64,000 bases of DNA from an uncultured Dorea sp. (GTDB taxonomy: Bacteria; Bacillota; Clostridia; Lachnospirales; Lachnospiraceae), in assembly GCA_910580235.1 (NCBI GenBank), contig CAJTVU010000002.1, positions 248,001 through 312,000 on the forward strand, read 5' to 3'. The notes beneath the pieces are model-generated. The model worked only from the letters and a program-made list of their open reading frames with translations, did no database searches and was not told the DNA's origin. Made by a program: the position numbers and the translations under genes. Below are positions 43,843 through 50,850 of this stretch, piece by piece (within the stretch, counting starts at the first letter, position 1; each line of letters starts with the position of its first letter).

Positions 43843-45213
43843 TTACTGGATCATATTCTCGCGCATCTGATCATTGATCGCCTTGATCCCATCGATCCAC
43901 TCCTGCTCCGTCATATTGCCGGATACGAGAGAATTGACCGGATCGAACCATACCTCGCGGTTGCTGACTCCTACGACTCCGCTGTCATATGCGGCAAAGT
44001 TGCCCATAGCAGCCTTAGCGCCATTGTCATAGATGCCATAGAACATCTGATTGTCGCCTTCCAGAGTGTCGGCAATGCCCAGTACAGGCTGGATAGCCGG
44101 AGCCGGCTCTCCATCCGCGTTTACAGCGCCTGCAAAAAGCTCACATGCTTTGTCGCTGTACAGGAATGCGACAAACTGCTTCGCATCATCCTGATTCTCT
44201 GCACCGCCAGGGATCCAGGCCTGCTCGAACCATGTATAGCTGTAGCTTTCGCCACCCTCTTTTACTGCCGGCAGAGCAGTCATGCCCCACTTGAACCCTT
44301 CCGCTCTTGGAGCCTCCGCCATCTCGCCTACGATCCATGTGCCGTTCGGCATGAACAGAGCCTTGTTGTCAAGGACAAGCTGCTGGTTCTTGGTGAAATC
44401 CTGGTCATTTGCCTGAGAAGGCGTGGTAGGCTCCGTATAGCTGGCCAACTTTGCTACGATATCAAAGCATGTCTTTGCCTCATCAGAATCCCAGATGCCT
44501 TCCTCATAATTGGTAGCCTTGTCAAAGAACTCAGGGCCGCCTACAGAGTACATCAGCGCATAGAAAAATGCGTCGAAATAACCGGTAGTAGGATATGTAA
44601 ACAGAGAGATCCCCTCTGCCTTAGCCTTGTCGCCCAGCTCCCACATCTCATCCCATGTGGCGGGAACTTCCCAGCCTTTCTCCTCCATCAGCCCCTCGTT
44701 ATAGAACAGGCCGCAAGGAGAATAGAACATAGGAGCGAGATATGTCTTGCCGTCTCCATAAGGATTCGTCAGGCTCGTCTCAGTAAAGCCTCCGGCAATC
44801 TTGTCGCCTACCTTCTCAGACTCGCCGGGCACTGTCATAGACAGAACGTCGGTAATATCCACAATATTCTGATCTTTGATAAACGTCTCAGTGAGAGCCT
44901 TCTCACGGCCGGTAGCCAGGTGGATCACATCGGGATAATCCCCCGCCTGCATGGACGGCCCGATCACATCCTCTAAGTTCTTATCTGTGATCAGCTCTAC
45001 ATTGATCCCTGTCTCCTCTGTAAAAGCCGCACATACGTCTTCCCACATCTTGCTGCCATAAGCAGTCTCGATGGCGGCTACGGTGATGCCTCCCTCTTTA
45101 GATCCTCCTGCGGACTCTCCGTCGGCAGGCGCTTCCTCCTTCTTGCCCGAGCACCCGGCCAGTGCAGACATGGCAAGTGTGGACGCTAAAAGGATACTAA
45201 GTATCTTTTTCAT
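43843..45213 (-). CDS. Extracellular solute-binding lipoprotein (family 1) for a host-glycan disaccharide
   Basis: 456 residues. Lipoprotein signal MKKILSILLASTLAMSALAGC with Cys21 as the lipid anchor, then a Gly/Ser/Glu linker and a family 1 sugar-binding fold. Typical segments are AFTEETGINVELI, YPDVIHLATG, YGDGKTYLAPMFYSPCGLFYNEGLMEEKGWEVPATWDEMWELGDKAKAEG and FMPNGTWIVGEM. It captures the sugar outside the cell for the MalF/MalG permeases. With the GH112 enzyme in the same operon the ligand is probably GNB or LNB, by analogy to the bifidobacterial GL-BP. Confidence 0.88.
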   Translation of the reverse strand: MKKILSILLASTLAMSALAGCSGKKEEAPADGESAGGSKEGGITVAAIETAYGSKMWEDVCAAFTEETGINVELITDKNLEDVIGPSMQAGDYPDVIHLATGREKALTETFIKDQNIVDITDVLSMTVPGESEKVGDKIAGGFTETSLTNPYGDGKTYLAPMFYSPCGLFYNEGLMEEKGWEVPATWDEMWELGDKAKAEGISLFTYPTTGYFDAFFYALMYSVGGPEFFDKATNYEEGIWDSDEAKTCFDIVAKLASYTEPTTPSQANDQDFTKNQQLVLDNKALFMPNGTWIVGEMAEAPRAEGFKWGMTALPAVKEGGESYSYTWFEQAWIPGGAENQDDAKQFVAFLYSDKACELFAGAVNADGEPAPAIQPVLGIADTLEGDNQMFYGIYDNGAKAAMGNFAAYDSGVVGVSNREVWFDPVNSLVSGNMTEQEWIDGIKAINDQMRENMIQ

Positions 45214-45273
45214 AACTCTTCTACCTCCTGATATAAAATTGTGTTCCTTAGGTTCCCCTAACTATCTGTTCTA

Positions 45274-45302
45274 AGTATAGCAACCATATCTGCTGTTTCC
45301 AA
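45274..45302 (-). promoter_or_regulatory. SigA-type promoter of the glycan operon
   Basis: TTGGAA (45302-45297), 17 nt, TATACT (45279-45274), about 55 nt before the binding-protein start. The stretch from here to 45645 contains no gene. It is AT-rich, should hold the promoter of the divergent araC gene and AraC-binding sites, and includes one copy of an 18-bp repeat at 45496-45513. Confidence 0.65.
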
Positions 45303-45495
45303 TACCGATATTGCTTATTTCTTTATATATCTTGCTTACTTTGGATATTTTTTCAAAAATGCGCGCCATATTCCCTTTTACTCTATACAGGTTGACGAAG
45401 CTTCCTCCACCTTTCACCCTTCTCTCTTGGATAATCACCCCTATTATCCGTATATCTGTGGCGCCTTCTTGCTATTTTTACAGTTGGATATTATA

Positions 45496-45513
45496 ATAGA
45501 ATTATTATATCCA
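45496..45513. repeat. 18-bp direct repeat, copy 1
   Basis: ATAGAATTATTATATCCA, identical to 50087-50104 in the same orientation. The two copies bracket araC, the recombinase, the small protein, DUF2461 and sigma genes. In the other copy the sequence overlaps the -10 box of the sigma gene promoter. Confidence 0.7.
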
Positions 45514-45644
45514 TGATATGTATAGAAATAATTTTATATATATTGTTGCATATTTTATTTAAATTGCTGCATTTGCAGGATTCTCAAAAAATCTCAGGGG
45601 CGATGACAGACAGCTTCCCGCCCCGCTAAAGGAGGCCGTTTTTT

Positions 45645-46499
45645 ATGAGTACCAGCCACTATGTCCTCGATCCCCTGGCAGTCAACCCGGTAGACCGCTC
45701 TGTCACCAAGCTCCTCTATGTCAGCGTCACCCGCTACAGCCCAGAGTGGCACTCTATACTACATACCCATCCCTGCGCCGAAATGTTCTTCGTCACAGGA
45801 GGATCCGGCTCCTTGAGCCTCTCAGGCAAGACCGTGCCCATCGGCATCAATGATGTGATCATCGTCAACCCCGGCACTGAGCATACGGAAATCAGCTCCG
45901 AGAATCAGCCCCTGGAATATATTGTCATGGGCGTGGACGGCCTGGAGGCTATCTCCGGGGACGATGGTGGCGACGGCTATTCTATTATCCATTTCCAGAC
46001 CGGCGCGGACCAGATCTTGTTCTATCTGCGCTGCCTTTTAAAAGAAATCGAGAGAAAGCTTCCCGGCTACAGCACCATCTGCCAGGACTTGCTGGAGGTC
46101 GTGCTCCTTCTCCTTATGCGGCGCAGCCAGTTTACCGTCACCTTCGTGCCGGCCGTACATAAATCCAGCAAGGAATGTGCCGTAGTGCGCCGTTATATTG
46201 AAAATCATTTTAAGGAGAGCCTGACACTGGACGATCTGGCCGCCGTGGCTCATGTGAGCAAATATTACCTGTCCCACGCCTTCAGCCGGGAATACGGCAC
46301 TTCTCCCATCAATTATCTTCTGTCCTGCCGCATCCAGGAAAGCCTCTACCTCTTGTCGGAGACACGCATGTCCCTTTCACAGATCGCCGGTATGCTGGGC
46401 TTCTCCTCCCCAAGCTATTTTTCTCAAAGCTTCCGGCGCATGCAGGGGATAAGCCCTATGGCCTATCGGAGCCAGTGCAGGGAATCTGACGGAAGCTAA
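45645..46499 (+). CDS. AraC-family transcriptional regulator of the glycan locus
   Basis: 284 residues. An N-terminal cupin sugar sensor (HSILHTHPCAEMFFVTGGSGSLSLSGKTVPIGINDVIIVNPGTEHTE) and a C-terminal double helix-turn-helix: LTLDDLAAVAHVSKYYLSHAFSREYGTSPINYLLSCRIQES and MSLSQIAGMLGFSSPSYFSQSFRRMQGISPMAYR. It is divergent from the binding-protein operon with about 430 bp between, so it is the probable activator of that operon. AAAGGAGG precedes the ATG. Its stop codon overlaps the convergent recombinase stop by 2 bp, with no terminator between them. Confidence 0.93.
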   Translation: MSTSHYVLDPLAVNPVDRSVTKLLYVSVTRYSPEWHSILHTHPCAEMFFVTGGSGSLSLSGKTVPIGINDVIIVNPGTEHTEISSENQPLEYIVMGVDGLEAISGDDGGDGYSIIHFQTGADQILFYLRCLLKEIERKLPGYSTICQDLLEVVLLLLMRRSQFTVTFVPAVHKSSKECAVVRRYIENHFKESLTLDDLAAVAHVSKYYLSHAFSREYGTSPINYLLSCRIQESLYLLSETRMSLSQIAGMLGFSSPSYFSQSFRRMQGISPMAYRSQCRESDGS

Positions 46500-48106
46500 C
46501 GCTTTGCCGATGCTTTCGCAGCCGTATAGCTCCATTTAAAAGGGAGCATATTCAGATAAACATCAATATTATCCCTGTCGTTGACGACCATCTTATGTAA
46601 AAGCTGCTTATAAATCTCATCTTCGCACTCGATGCCACCGACGATCTCTTCAATCGCTTCGCCGATCTCTCCCATCAGCTCCTGCTGTCCCGCCATAGCC
46701 TGCTGCCCGTCAATGCTGTCAATGGCAGATCGAAGCTCTGCGATTTTGGCGTCGCACTTAGACCGCGCTGCAGAAAACTCTTCTTTATCTATATCCCCGG
46801 ACATATAAATATCGATCAGCCTGGCCTTCTTATCTTCAATATCCCTGATCTGTGCCTTCAGCTTCCCGGCGTCTGTGCCTGCCATATCCATACTAACGAT
46901 CGGCTTAATAACAGAAAGCAGACGGCCCACGATCTTTTCCTTGTTGTATTCAAGGCTCCTGACGACAAGGCACATAATATGGACGGCATCCTCATTACGG
47001 ATGCTAAGCCCTCTGCATCCGACTTGATCCCCCTCTTTATTAATATGAAGGCTGCCGTGCCTGGCCGCTTCATTGCAGCGCCACGCTTTATAGCGGCTTC
47101 CGTCCCCTCTTGTCTTATATCTTGCCACATAGCCCCCGCCGCAGCGCCCGCATTTGATCTTACCAGAAAAAAGATAACGGCTGCTGTATTTTGGTCTGCC
47201 CTTCTGGGACAAGGAACGCTCGTCTAAAATGCGGTTCGCTTCATCGAACATCTCGCGGGATATGATAGGCTGATGATGGTCTTTAATGATAATAAACTCT
47301 TCCTGCCCCCGGTTGTATTTCTTTTCATGGGAAAGGAAATCAGGAGTGTAGGTCTTCTTCTGCACAAGATCGCCGCAGTATTTCTCATTGCGGATTATAC
47401 GGAGGATCACCGTATTGTGCCACTCCTTTACACGCCGCATAGGCTGTATGCCCGCTTCCTGAAGCTCGCGGGCAATGACATGAGCCCCTTTCTTCTCATT
47501 CACAAATTTGTGGAAGATAAGACGGACGATCTCTGCTCCCTCCTCGTTGACATACATTTTGCCGCCTCGGACGTCATAGCCCAGCATATCCCTGCCGAAT
47601 ACCACGCCTTGCTCCATCCGGCGCTTCTGCCCCCACTTGACGCGCTCAGAAGTCTTACGGCTCTCTTCCTGCGCGATGGAGGACAAGATAGACAGACGAA
47701 GCTCTGCGTCGCCGTCTAAAGTATTGATATTGTCATTTAGGAAGATAACGCCTACACTGTGCTTTTTAAGCTCACGGGTGTAATAGATGCTGTCAAGAGT
47801 ATTCCTTGCAAAACGGGAGATCTCCTTCGTAATGATCAAATCGAAACCGCCACTGTAGGCGCATGCGATCATACGGTTGAATTCTTTCCGTTTCTTTGTG
47901 CTCGTGCCGGAGATGCCCTCGTCCGCAAATATTTCGTAAAGCTCCCACTCAGGATTGCGCTCAATATACTGTTTGAAAAATGTGCGCTGGCTTTCGAAAG
48001 AATCAGCCTGATCCTGGCTGTCAGTTGAGACACGGCAATACGCGGCCACTCGCTTCTTCGTGCCTGCTCGTTCCCTTTCTTCGTTTAAACGTTCATATTT
48101 ATTTAT
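46496..48106 (-). CDS. Large serine recombinase of the cotJC element (AUA start proposed)
   Basis: About 536 residues if started at ATA 48106, or 517 from GTG 48049. An N-terminal resolvase domain has the catalytic Ser in AAYCRVSTDSQDQADSF, with the Arg cluster ISRFARNTLDSIYYTRELKKH and REEESRKTSERVKWG-like (QEESRKTSERVKWGQKRR). The Recombinase domain follows (LGYDVRGGKMYVNEEGAEIVRLIFHKFV), then a zinc ribbon (KCGRCGGGYVARYKTRGDGSRYKAWRCNEAARHG) and a coiled coil (AQIRDIEDKKARLIDIYMSGDIDKEEF). The upstream residues NKYERLNEERERAGTKKRV match the usual N-terminus of this family and follow AAGGAGGAG at seven bases, but the codon there is ATA. It should catalyse attB x attP integration and, with a directionality factor, excision that restores cotJC. 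Confidence 0.93.
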   Translation of the reverse strand: MNKYERLNEERERAGTKKRVAAYCRVSTDSQDQADSFESQRTFFKQYIERNPEWELYEIFADEGISGTSTKKRKEFNRMIACAYSGGFDLIITKEISRFARNTLDSIYYTRELKKHSVGVIFLNDNINTLDGDAELRLSILSSIAQEESRKTSERVKWGQKRRMEQGVVFGRDMLGYDVRGGKMYVNEEGAEIVRLIFHKFVNEKKGAHVIARELQEAGIQPMRRVKEWHNTVILRIIRNEKYCGDLVQKKTYTPDFLSHEKKYNRGQEEFIIIKDHHQPIISREMFDEANRILDERSLSQKGRPKYSSRYLFSGKIKCGRCGGGYVARYKTRGDGSRYKAWRCNEAARHGSLHINKEGDQVGCRGLSIRNEDAVHIMCLVVRSLEYNKEKIVGRLLSVIKPIVSMDMAGTDAGKLKAQIRDIEDKKARLIDIYMSGDIDKEEFSAARSKCDAKIAELRSAIDSIDGQQAMAGQQELMGEIGEAIEEIVGGIECEDEIYKQLLHKMVVNDRDNIDVYLNMLPFKWSYTAAKASAKR

Positions 48107-48158
48107 TGTCGCTCCTCCTTTCTCTATACGGCCTTCTGCCTCTGCGGGCCATGTGAAA

Positions 48159-48181
48159 AGCCAGGCTCTTCAGGCCTGGCT
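48159..48181 (-). terminator. Hairpin between the small protein gene and the recombinase
   Basis: AGCCAGGC (48159-48166) pairs with GCCTGGCT (48174-48181), 7-nt loop. The stop codon of the small gene lies in the loop. Only a short T-run follows, so it would be a partial terminator or mRNA stability element upstream of the recombinase. Confidence 0.5.
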
Positions 48182-48370
48182 ACATTTTTTTCTGCCATAT
48201 TGTTTTTCAAGCTCGTCTATGCAGCTCTCATATTGCGAATGGGTCAAAAGCCCTCTTTTTTCTAAAGAGGCAAGTATCGACTTTTGAAAATGCAGATAAA
48301 ACTCTGCGTGCTCTTGCTCAGTAATTTGCGGAACATGCTCTCCTACATAGACAAACTCACGGCTTTTCAA
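48170..48370 (-). CDS. Small SHOCT-like protein, candidate recombination directionality factor
   Basis: 66 residues from TTG 48370, with GAGGTGG about eight bases upstream. The sequence reads MKSREFVYVGEHVPQITEQEHAEFYLHFQKSILASLEKRGLLTHSQYESCIDELEKQY in overlapping segments. The second half (LEKRGLLTHSQYESCIDELEKQ) is like the short SHOCT helix pair. It lies 64 bp upstream of the recombinase on the same strand, behind the only promoter seen for both. Small genes next to large serine recombinases are often directionality factors, but these are too diverse to identify by sequence, so this is a positional inference. Confidence 0.6.
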   Translation of the reverse strand: MKSREFVYVGEHVPQITEQEHAEFYLHFQKSILASLEKRGLLTHSQYESCIDELEKQYGRKKCSQA

Positions 48371-48386
48371 TCATCAGCACCACCTC

Positions 48387-48421
48387 GTTATACTGTATTC
48401 ATAAAGGTTTGTACAATATAA
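48387..48421 (-). promoter_or_regulatory. Overlapping SigA-like and SigE-like promoter of the recombinase unit
   Basis: SigA reading: TTGTAC (48416-48411), 18 nt, TATAAC (48392-48387). SigE reading: TTATATT (48421-48415), 15 nt, AATACAGT (48399-48392), each one base off the B. subtilis consensus KMATATT and CATACANT. SpoIVCA of the B. subtilis skin element is SigE-controlled, so the second reading would suit a mother-cell excision system. Confidence 0.4.
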
Positions 48422-48451
48422 CGAGACAGCTGCTGCAATCTGAATATTTTA

Positions 48452-49135
48452 TCACCTTGCCGGCATCTGAAAACCTGCAAGCGCCTTGTTCAGATAATCG
48501 TTAAATGGCTTCATAATGCGGAAAGCCTCGGCTGCCTTCGCAAGAAACGCTTCAGCGTCGCCCAGTTCTTCATCTTTGACCGGATATTCCACATACCAGC
48601 TTTTAAGCTTTAAGTATTCCGCTTGCGGATGCTCTTTATCATACCCGGCCGGGACATTTTTGAGAGCCGATCCTCGCACGGCAAAATGTTCCTCAAATTC
48701 TGGCGCATGGATAATATTTTCAAATTCTCCTCCATTTTGTACAATATAGTCCCGCACCATTTTCGTCGCGTCTTTGAACATATCTGCGAACAGGCCGCCG
48801 CCTAAAAAGGACTGTCCGCCGGGTTTGATCATAATATAATAGCCAACAGGGATCGGAATCTTTCCTTTTGAAGAAATATGCGCGCGGAACGCCGGGTTAT
48901 AGGGCGATTTATCATGGCTGAACCGCGTATCTCTCACCAGCTTAAAAGTAAGGCTTTTCGGCTCGTTGTGCAGCACGCTGCTGTCAAATCTGCCGATACG
49001 GAGGATAAGCGCCCCGATCAATGCTTGAAATTCTGTGTTTGCCGCCTTGTTCTCTGCTTTATGTGCGTGATACCATTCCCGATTATTATTCTCGCTTAGA
49101 TCAGAAAGGTACTTTAAGATAAGCTGCGTATCCAT
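48452..49135 (-). CDS. DUF2461-family protein
   Basis: 227 residues. Recognised from LSENNNREWYHAHKAENKAA, LTFKLVRDTRFSHDKSPYNPAFRAHISSKGK and GYYIMIKPGGQSFLGGGLFADMFKD, which follow the DUF2461 pattern (N-R-W, RD-RFS-DK-PY, F-GGG-). No signal peptide or membrane helix. The biochemical role is unknown. It lies 12 bp downstream of the sigma-like gene and is probably on the same transcript. It is part of the cotJC element, without a clear tie to glycan use or recombination. Confidence 0.85.
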   Translation of the reverse strand: MDTQLILKYLSDLSENNNREWYHAHKAENKAANTEFQALIGALILRIGRFDSSVLHNEPKSLTFKLVRDTRFSHDKSPYNPAFRAHISSKGKIPIPVGYYIMIKPGGQSFLGGGLFADMFKDATKMVRDYIVQNGGEFENIIHAPEFEEHFAVRGSALKNVPAGYDKEHPQAEYLKLKSWYVEYPVKDEELGDAEAFLAKAAEAFRIMKPFNDYLNKALAGFQMPAR

Positions 49136-49147
49136 TTTTCATGCCTC

Positions 49148-49993
49148 CTATGCATTTGTGACGACGGAATAGGACGTCCCGTCTAAAAATTTCTGAATAA
49201 GCTCTTTTAAGCTTTCCGGAGATTGATAAGTCTTGCAGAAAGCAAATTCCTGTGAGAGACTGTCAATGTCCTCCATAGCCTCTTTTACTTCAATCGTCGT
49301 CTCCATAGGGACGGCTGTTGTAAAGTCCAGCTTTGCAGGGCTGATCCTGTGATTTTGTATAGCATAATCCACTCTGTTGGCACAACGGCACTTTCCATCC
49401 CCATATTCGCCGCAGTATTCCTTTAAGAAATCCGCCATCTTCCCGCGGATCCTTGAAAGCCGCTGGCGATAAGCTTCAGGAGAGATGCCCAGGATATCGC
49501 CCGCAATCCGGCTGTCCACCTTGAACATCGTCCCTAAAATAAAAATACATCTGCTTTCAGTATCAAGGCACTGCAGCATAACATTCGTGCAGGACAGCTT
49601 AAGCTCTTCTGCCAAAATGGATCTCTCCACATTCTGCGTCAGATCCGGCACATCCTCAATCTTCCCGTTTTTAATATCGTCTCCATAAAACTCAAAGCTG
49701 AGAGGGAATTTTGCGAACATATGCTTCCGATAATTTTTCAGATGGTTTGTCGCAATGCGGAATACCCAGGTAGAAAAAGAGCTTTCACCCCTGAAAGACG
49801 ACAGATGTGTTACGATCTTCAATAAAATGTCCTGTGTAGCGTCCTCTGCGTCAGGGAAAGTACCAAGCATACGCAAAGACAGATTAAACACTAAATCCTG
49901 CACGCTGAGGATAACGGTTTCCAGAGATGCTTTGTCTCCGGCAGTGGCCTTTTCGATCAAAGCCAACAGTTCTTCATTTGTTCTACTTTTCAT
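49148..49993 (-). CDS. ECF-like RNA polymerase sigma factor with Cys-rich C-terminal extension
   Basis: 281 residues, longer than a simple ECF sigma. Region 2 is VILSVQDLVFNLSLRMLGTFPDAEDATQDILLKIVTHLSSFRGESSFSTWVFRIATNHLKNYRK. Region 4 is LDTESRCIFILGTMFKVDSRIAGDILGISPEAYRQRLSRIRGKMADFL. After it come YCGEYGDGKCRCANRVDYAIQNHRISPAKLDF, with three Cys and a His that could bind Zn or act as a redox switch, and about 70 further residues. It has its own consensus promoter. No anti-sigma gene is adjacent; the extension may play that part. Targets are unknown, and control of the recombinase is a possibility, not shown. Confidence 0.88.
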   Translation of the reverse strand: MKSRTNEELLALIEKATAGDKASLETVILSVQDLVFNLSLRMLGTFPDAEDATQDILLKIVTHLSSFRGESSFSTWVFRIATNHLKNYRKHMFAKFPLSFEFYGDDIKNGKIEDVPDLTQNVERSILAEELKLSCTNVMLQCLDTESRCIFILGTMFKVDSRIAGDILGISPEAYRQRLSRIRGKMADFLKEYCGEYGDGKCRCANRVDYAIQNHRISPAKLDFTTAVPMETTIEVKEAMEDIDSLSQEFAFCKTYQSPESLKELIQKFLDGTSYSVVTNA

Positions 49994-50086
49994 GGCTTTT
50001 ACCTCCTATATACCATTAGACAGCCAAAATGCGGTCGTGTGACAGGAAACAGGCTCAAGGAATACCGGAGGGCAGCCTTGGGATAT

Positions 50087-50104
50087 ATAGAATTATTATA
50101 TCCA
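50087..50104. repeat. 18-bp direct repeat, copy 2
   Basis: ATAGAATTATTATATCCA, identical to 45496-45513. Here its reverse complement supplies the TATAAT box of the sigma gene promoter. Confidence 0.7.
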
Positions 50105-50123
50105 CTCCATACAATGAAGTCAA
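50095..50123 (-). promoter_or_regulatory. Consensus SigA promoter of the sigma-like gene
   Basis: TTGACT (50123-50118), 17 nt, TATAAT (50100-50095), about 100 nt upstream of the ATG at 49993. The long untranslated leader contains no recognised riboswitch. This promoter is close to the right end of the element and points inward. Confidence 0.75.
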
Positions 50124-50200
50124 CGATACCGCAGAAAATAAAACTGTATGGCTTGTCTGAAAGCCAAAGACCTCACACTTGTCCTCATATTTGATACACT

Positions 50201-50248
50201 GGAACATTTTAGATGCTTCTCTGGGTACAGAGGAGCTGGCCCACATGG
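50201..50248. other. attR of the cotJC element
   Basis: 50201-50223 is the element half (GGAACATTT...GCTTCTCTG), 50224-50225 the GG core and 50226-50248 the cotJC (attB right) half. The element half mirrors 39458-39480 at 20 of 23 positions. Confidence 0.85.
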
Positions 50249-50652
50249 AGATGATATGCGCCATCGTCCACCAGCTGACAAGAAATCTGACTCCTGAAGA
50301 GATTGAAAAATCCGGTTTCGATAAATACTATGTAGACCACACGCTCGCTCTCTGGCCGCAGGCTGCAAGCGGCGCTCCGTGGACGGCCACTTACTTCCAG
50401 TCCAAGGGCGACCCGATCACAGATCTCCATGAAGATCTTGCAGCAGAGCAGAAAGCCCGCACTACTTATGACAATATCCTGCGCCTTGTAAAAGACCCGG
50501 AAGTCTGCGCTCCGATACGCTTCCTAAGAGAGAGGGAGATCGTCCACTACCAGAGGTTCGGTGAATCCCTGCGTATTGTGCAGGATCATTTGGATAGCAA
50601 GAATTTCTATGCAGTGAATCCTGAATTCGATATCCGCGGTGGCTGCGATTGA
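50224..50652 (+). pseudogene. cotJC: cotJC, 3' part (downstream of the element)
   Basis: 142 codons from GGT at the crossover: GTEELAHMEMICAIVHQL, then WPQAASGAPWTATYFQSKGDPITDLHEDLAAEQKARTTY-type segments and FLREREIVHYQRFGESL. These are the C-terminal two thirds of a CotJC/manganese catalase, with Glu/His ligands EELAHME, AAEQKA and REREIVH all intact. No start codon or ribosome site of its own is evident; the open frame upstream (from 50179) is element DNA. Fusion of codon 61 at 39455 to 50224 gives TDIGTEELAHME, the exact family sequence at this point. It is therefore silent until the element is removed. Confidence 0.93.
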
Positions 50653-50719
50653 TCCCACCATAACAAGAGGATCTGAACAGATAGACGATTATTGAAATAA
50701 CATCTTGATCACAAAAGGG

Positions 50720-50748
50720 CCGGCTCTGAAAATATAAATCAGGGCTGG
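50720..50748 (+). terminator. Probable terminator of cotJ
   Basis: CCGGCTCTGA (50720-50729) pairs with TCAGGGCTGG (50739-50748) using two G-U pairs, 9-nt loop, followed by a T-rich stretch (CTCTTAGTCTTTATT). Confidence 0.45.
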
Positions 50749-50806
50749 CTCTTAGTCTTTATTAAATCTTCATTTTTTCCTGCTATTCTCTTTTTATAAA
50801 AATGAA

Positions 50807-50834
50807 CTTCGGTGTGCCCCTTTGTACACTGAAG
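50807..50834 (+). promoter_or_regulatory. Inverted repeat in the 5' region of the immunity ABC operon
   Basis: CTTCGGTGT (50807-50815) and ACACTGAAG (50826-50834) are inverted repeats with one mismatch, between a TATAAA (about 50795) and the ribosome site GGAAGGAG. Possible operator for the response regulator encoded downstream, or an mRNA hairpin. Confidence 0.35.
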
Positions 50835-50850
50835 GCAGGAAGGAGTACGT

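Larger units (their letters stand above)
39458..50225. mobile_element. 10,768-bp skin-like serine-recombinase element inserted in cotJC
   Basis: The ends are fixed by the two cotJC halves (39456-39457 GG and 50224-50225 GG). Element ends brought together give attP: 23-bp arms matching at 20 of 23 positions as inverted repeats around GG. Chromosomal ends brought together give attB, which is intact cotJC. Contents: GH112 phosphorylase, small membrane protein, two ABC permeases and a binding protein, AraC regulator, large serine recombinase, small possible directionality factor, DUF2461 protein and a sigma-70-like factor. No phage structural, replication or conjugation genes are seen. Known parallels are skin in sigK and SP-beta in spsM, where excision in the mother cell restores a sporulation gene. 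Excision here is inferred. Confidence 0.9.

Noticed and set aside
50179..50223. In-frame ATG upstream of the cotJC 3' part, which might make it a free-standing gene
   Set aside because: The first 15 codons are element DNA (attP arm) with no CotJC similarity and no convincing ribosome site; a truncated product would lack the first Mn ligand.
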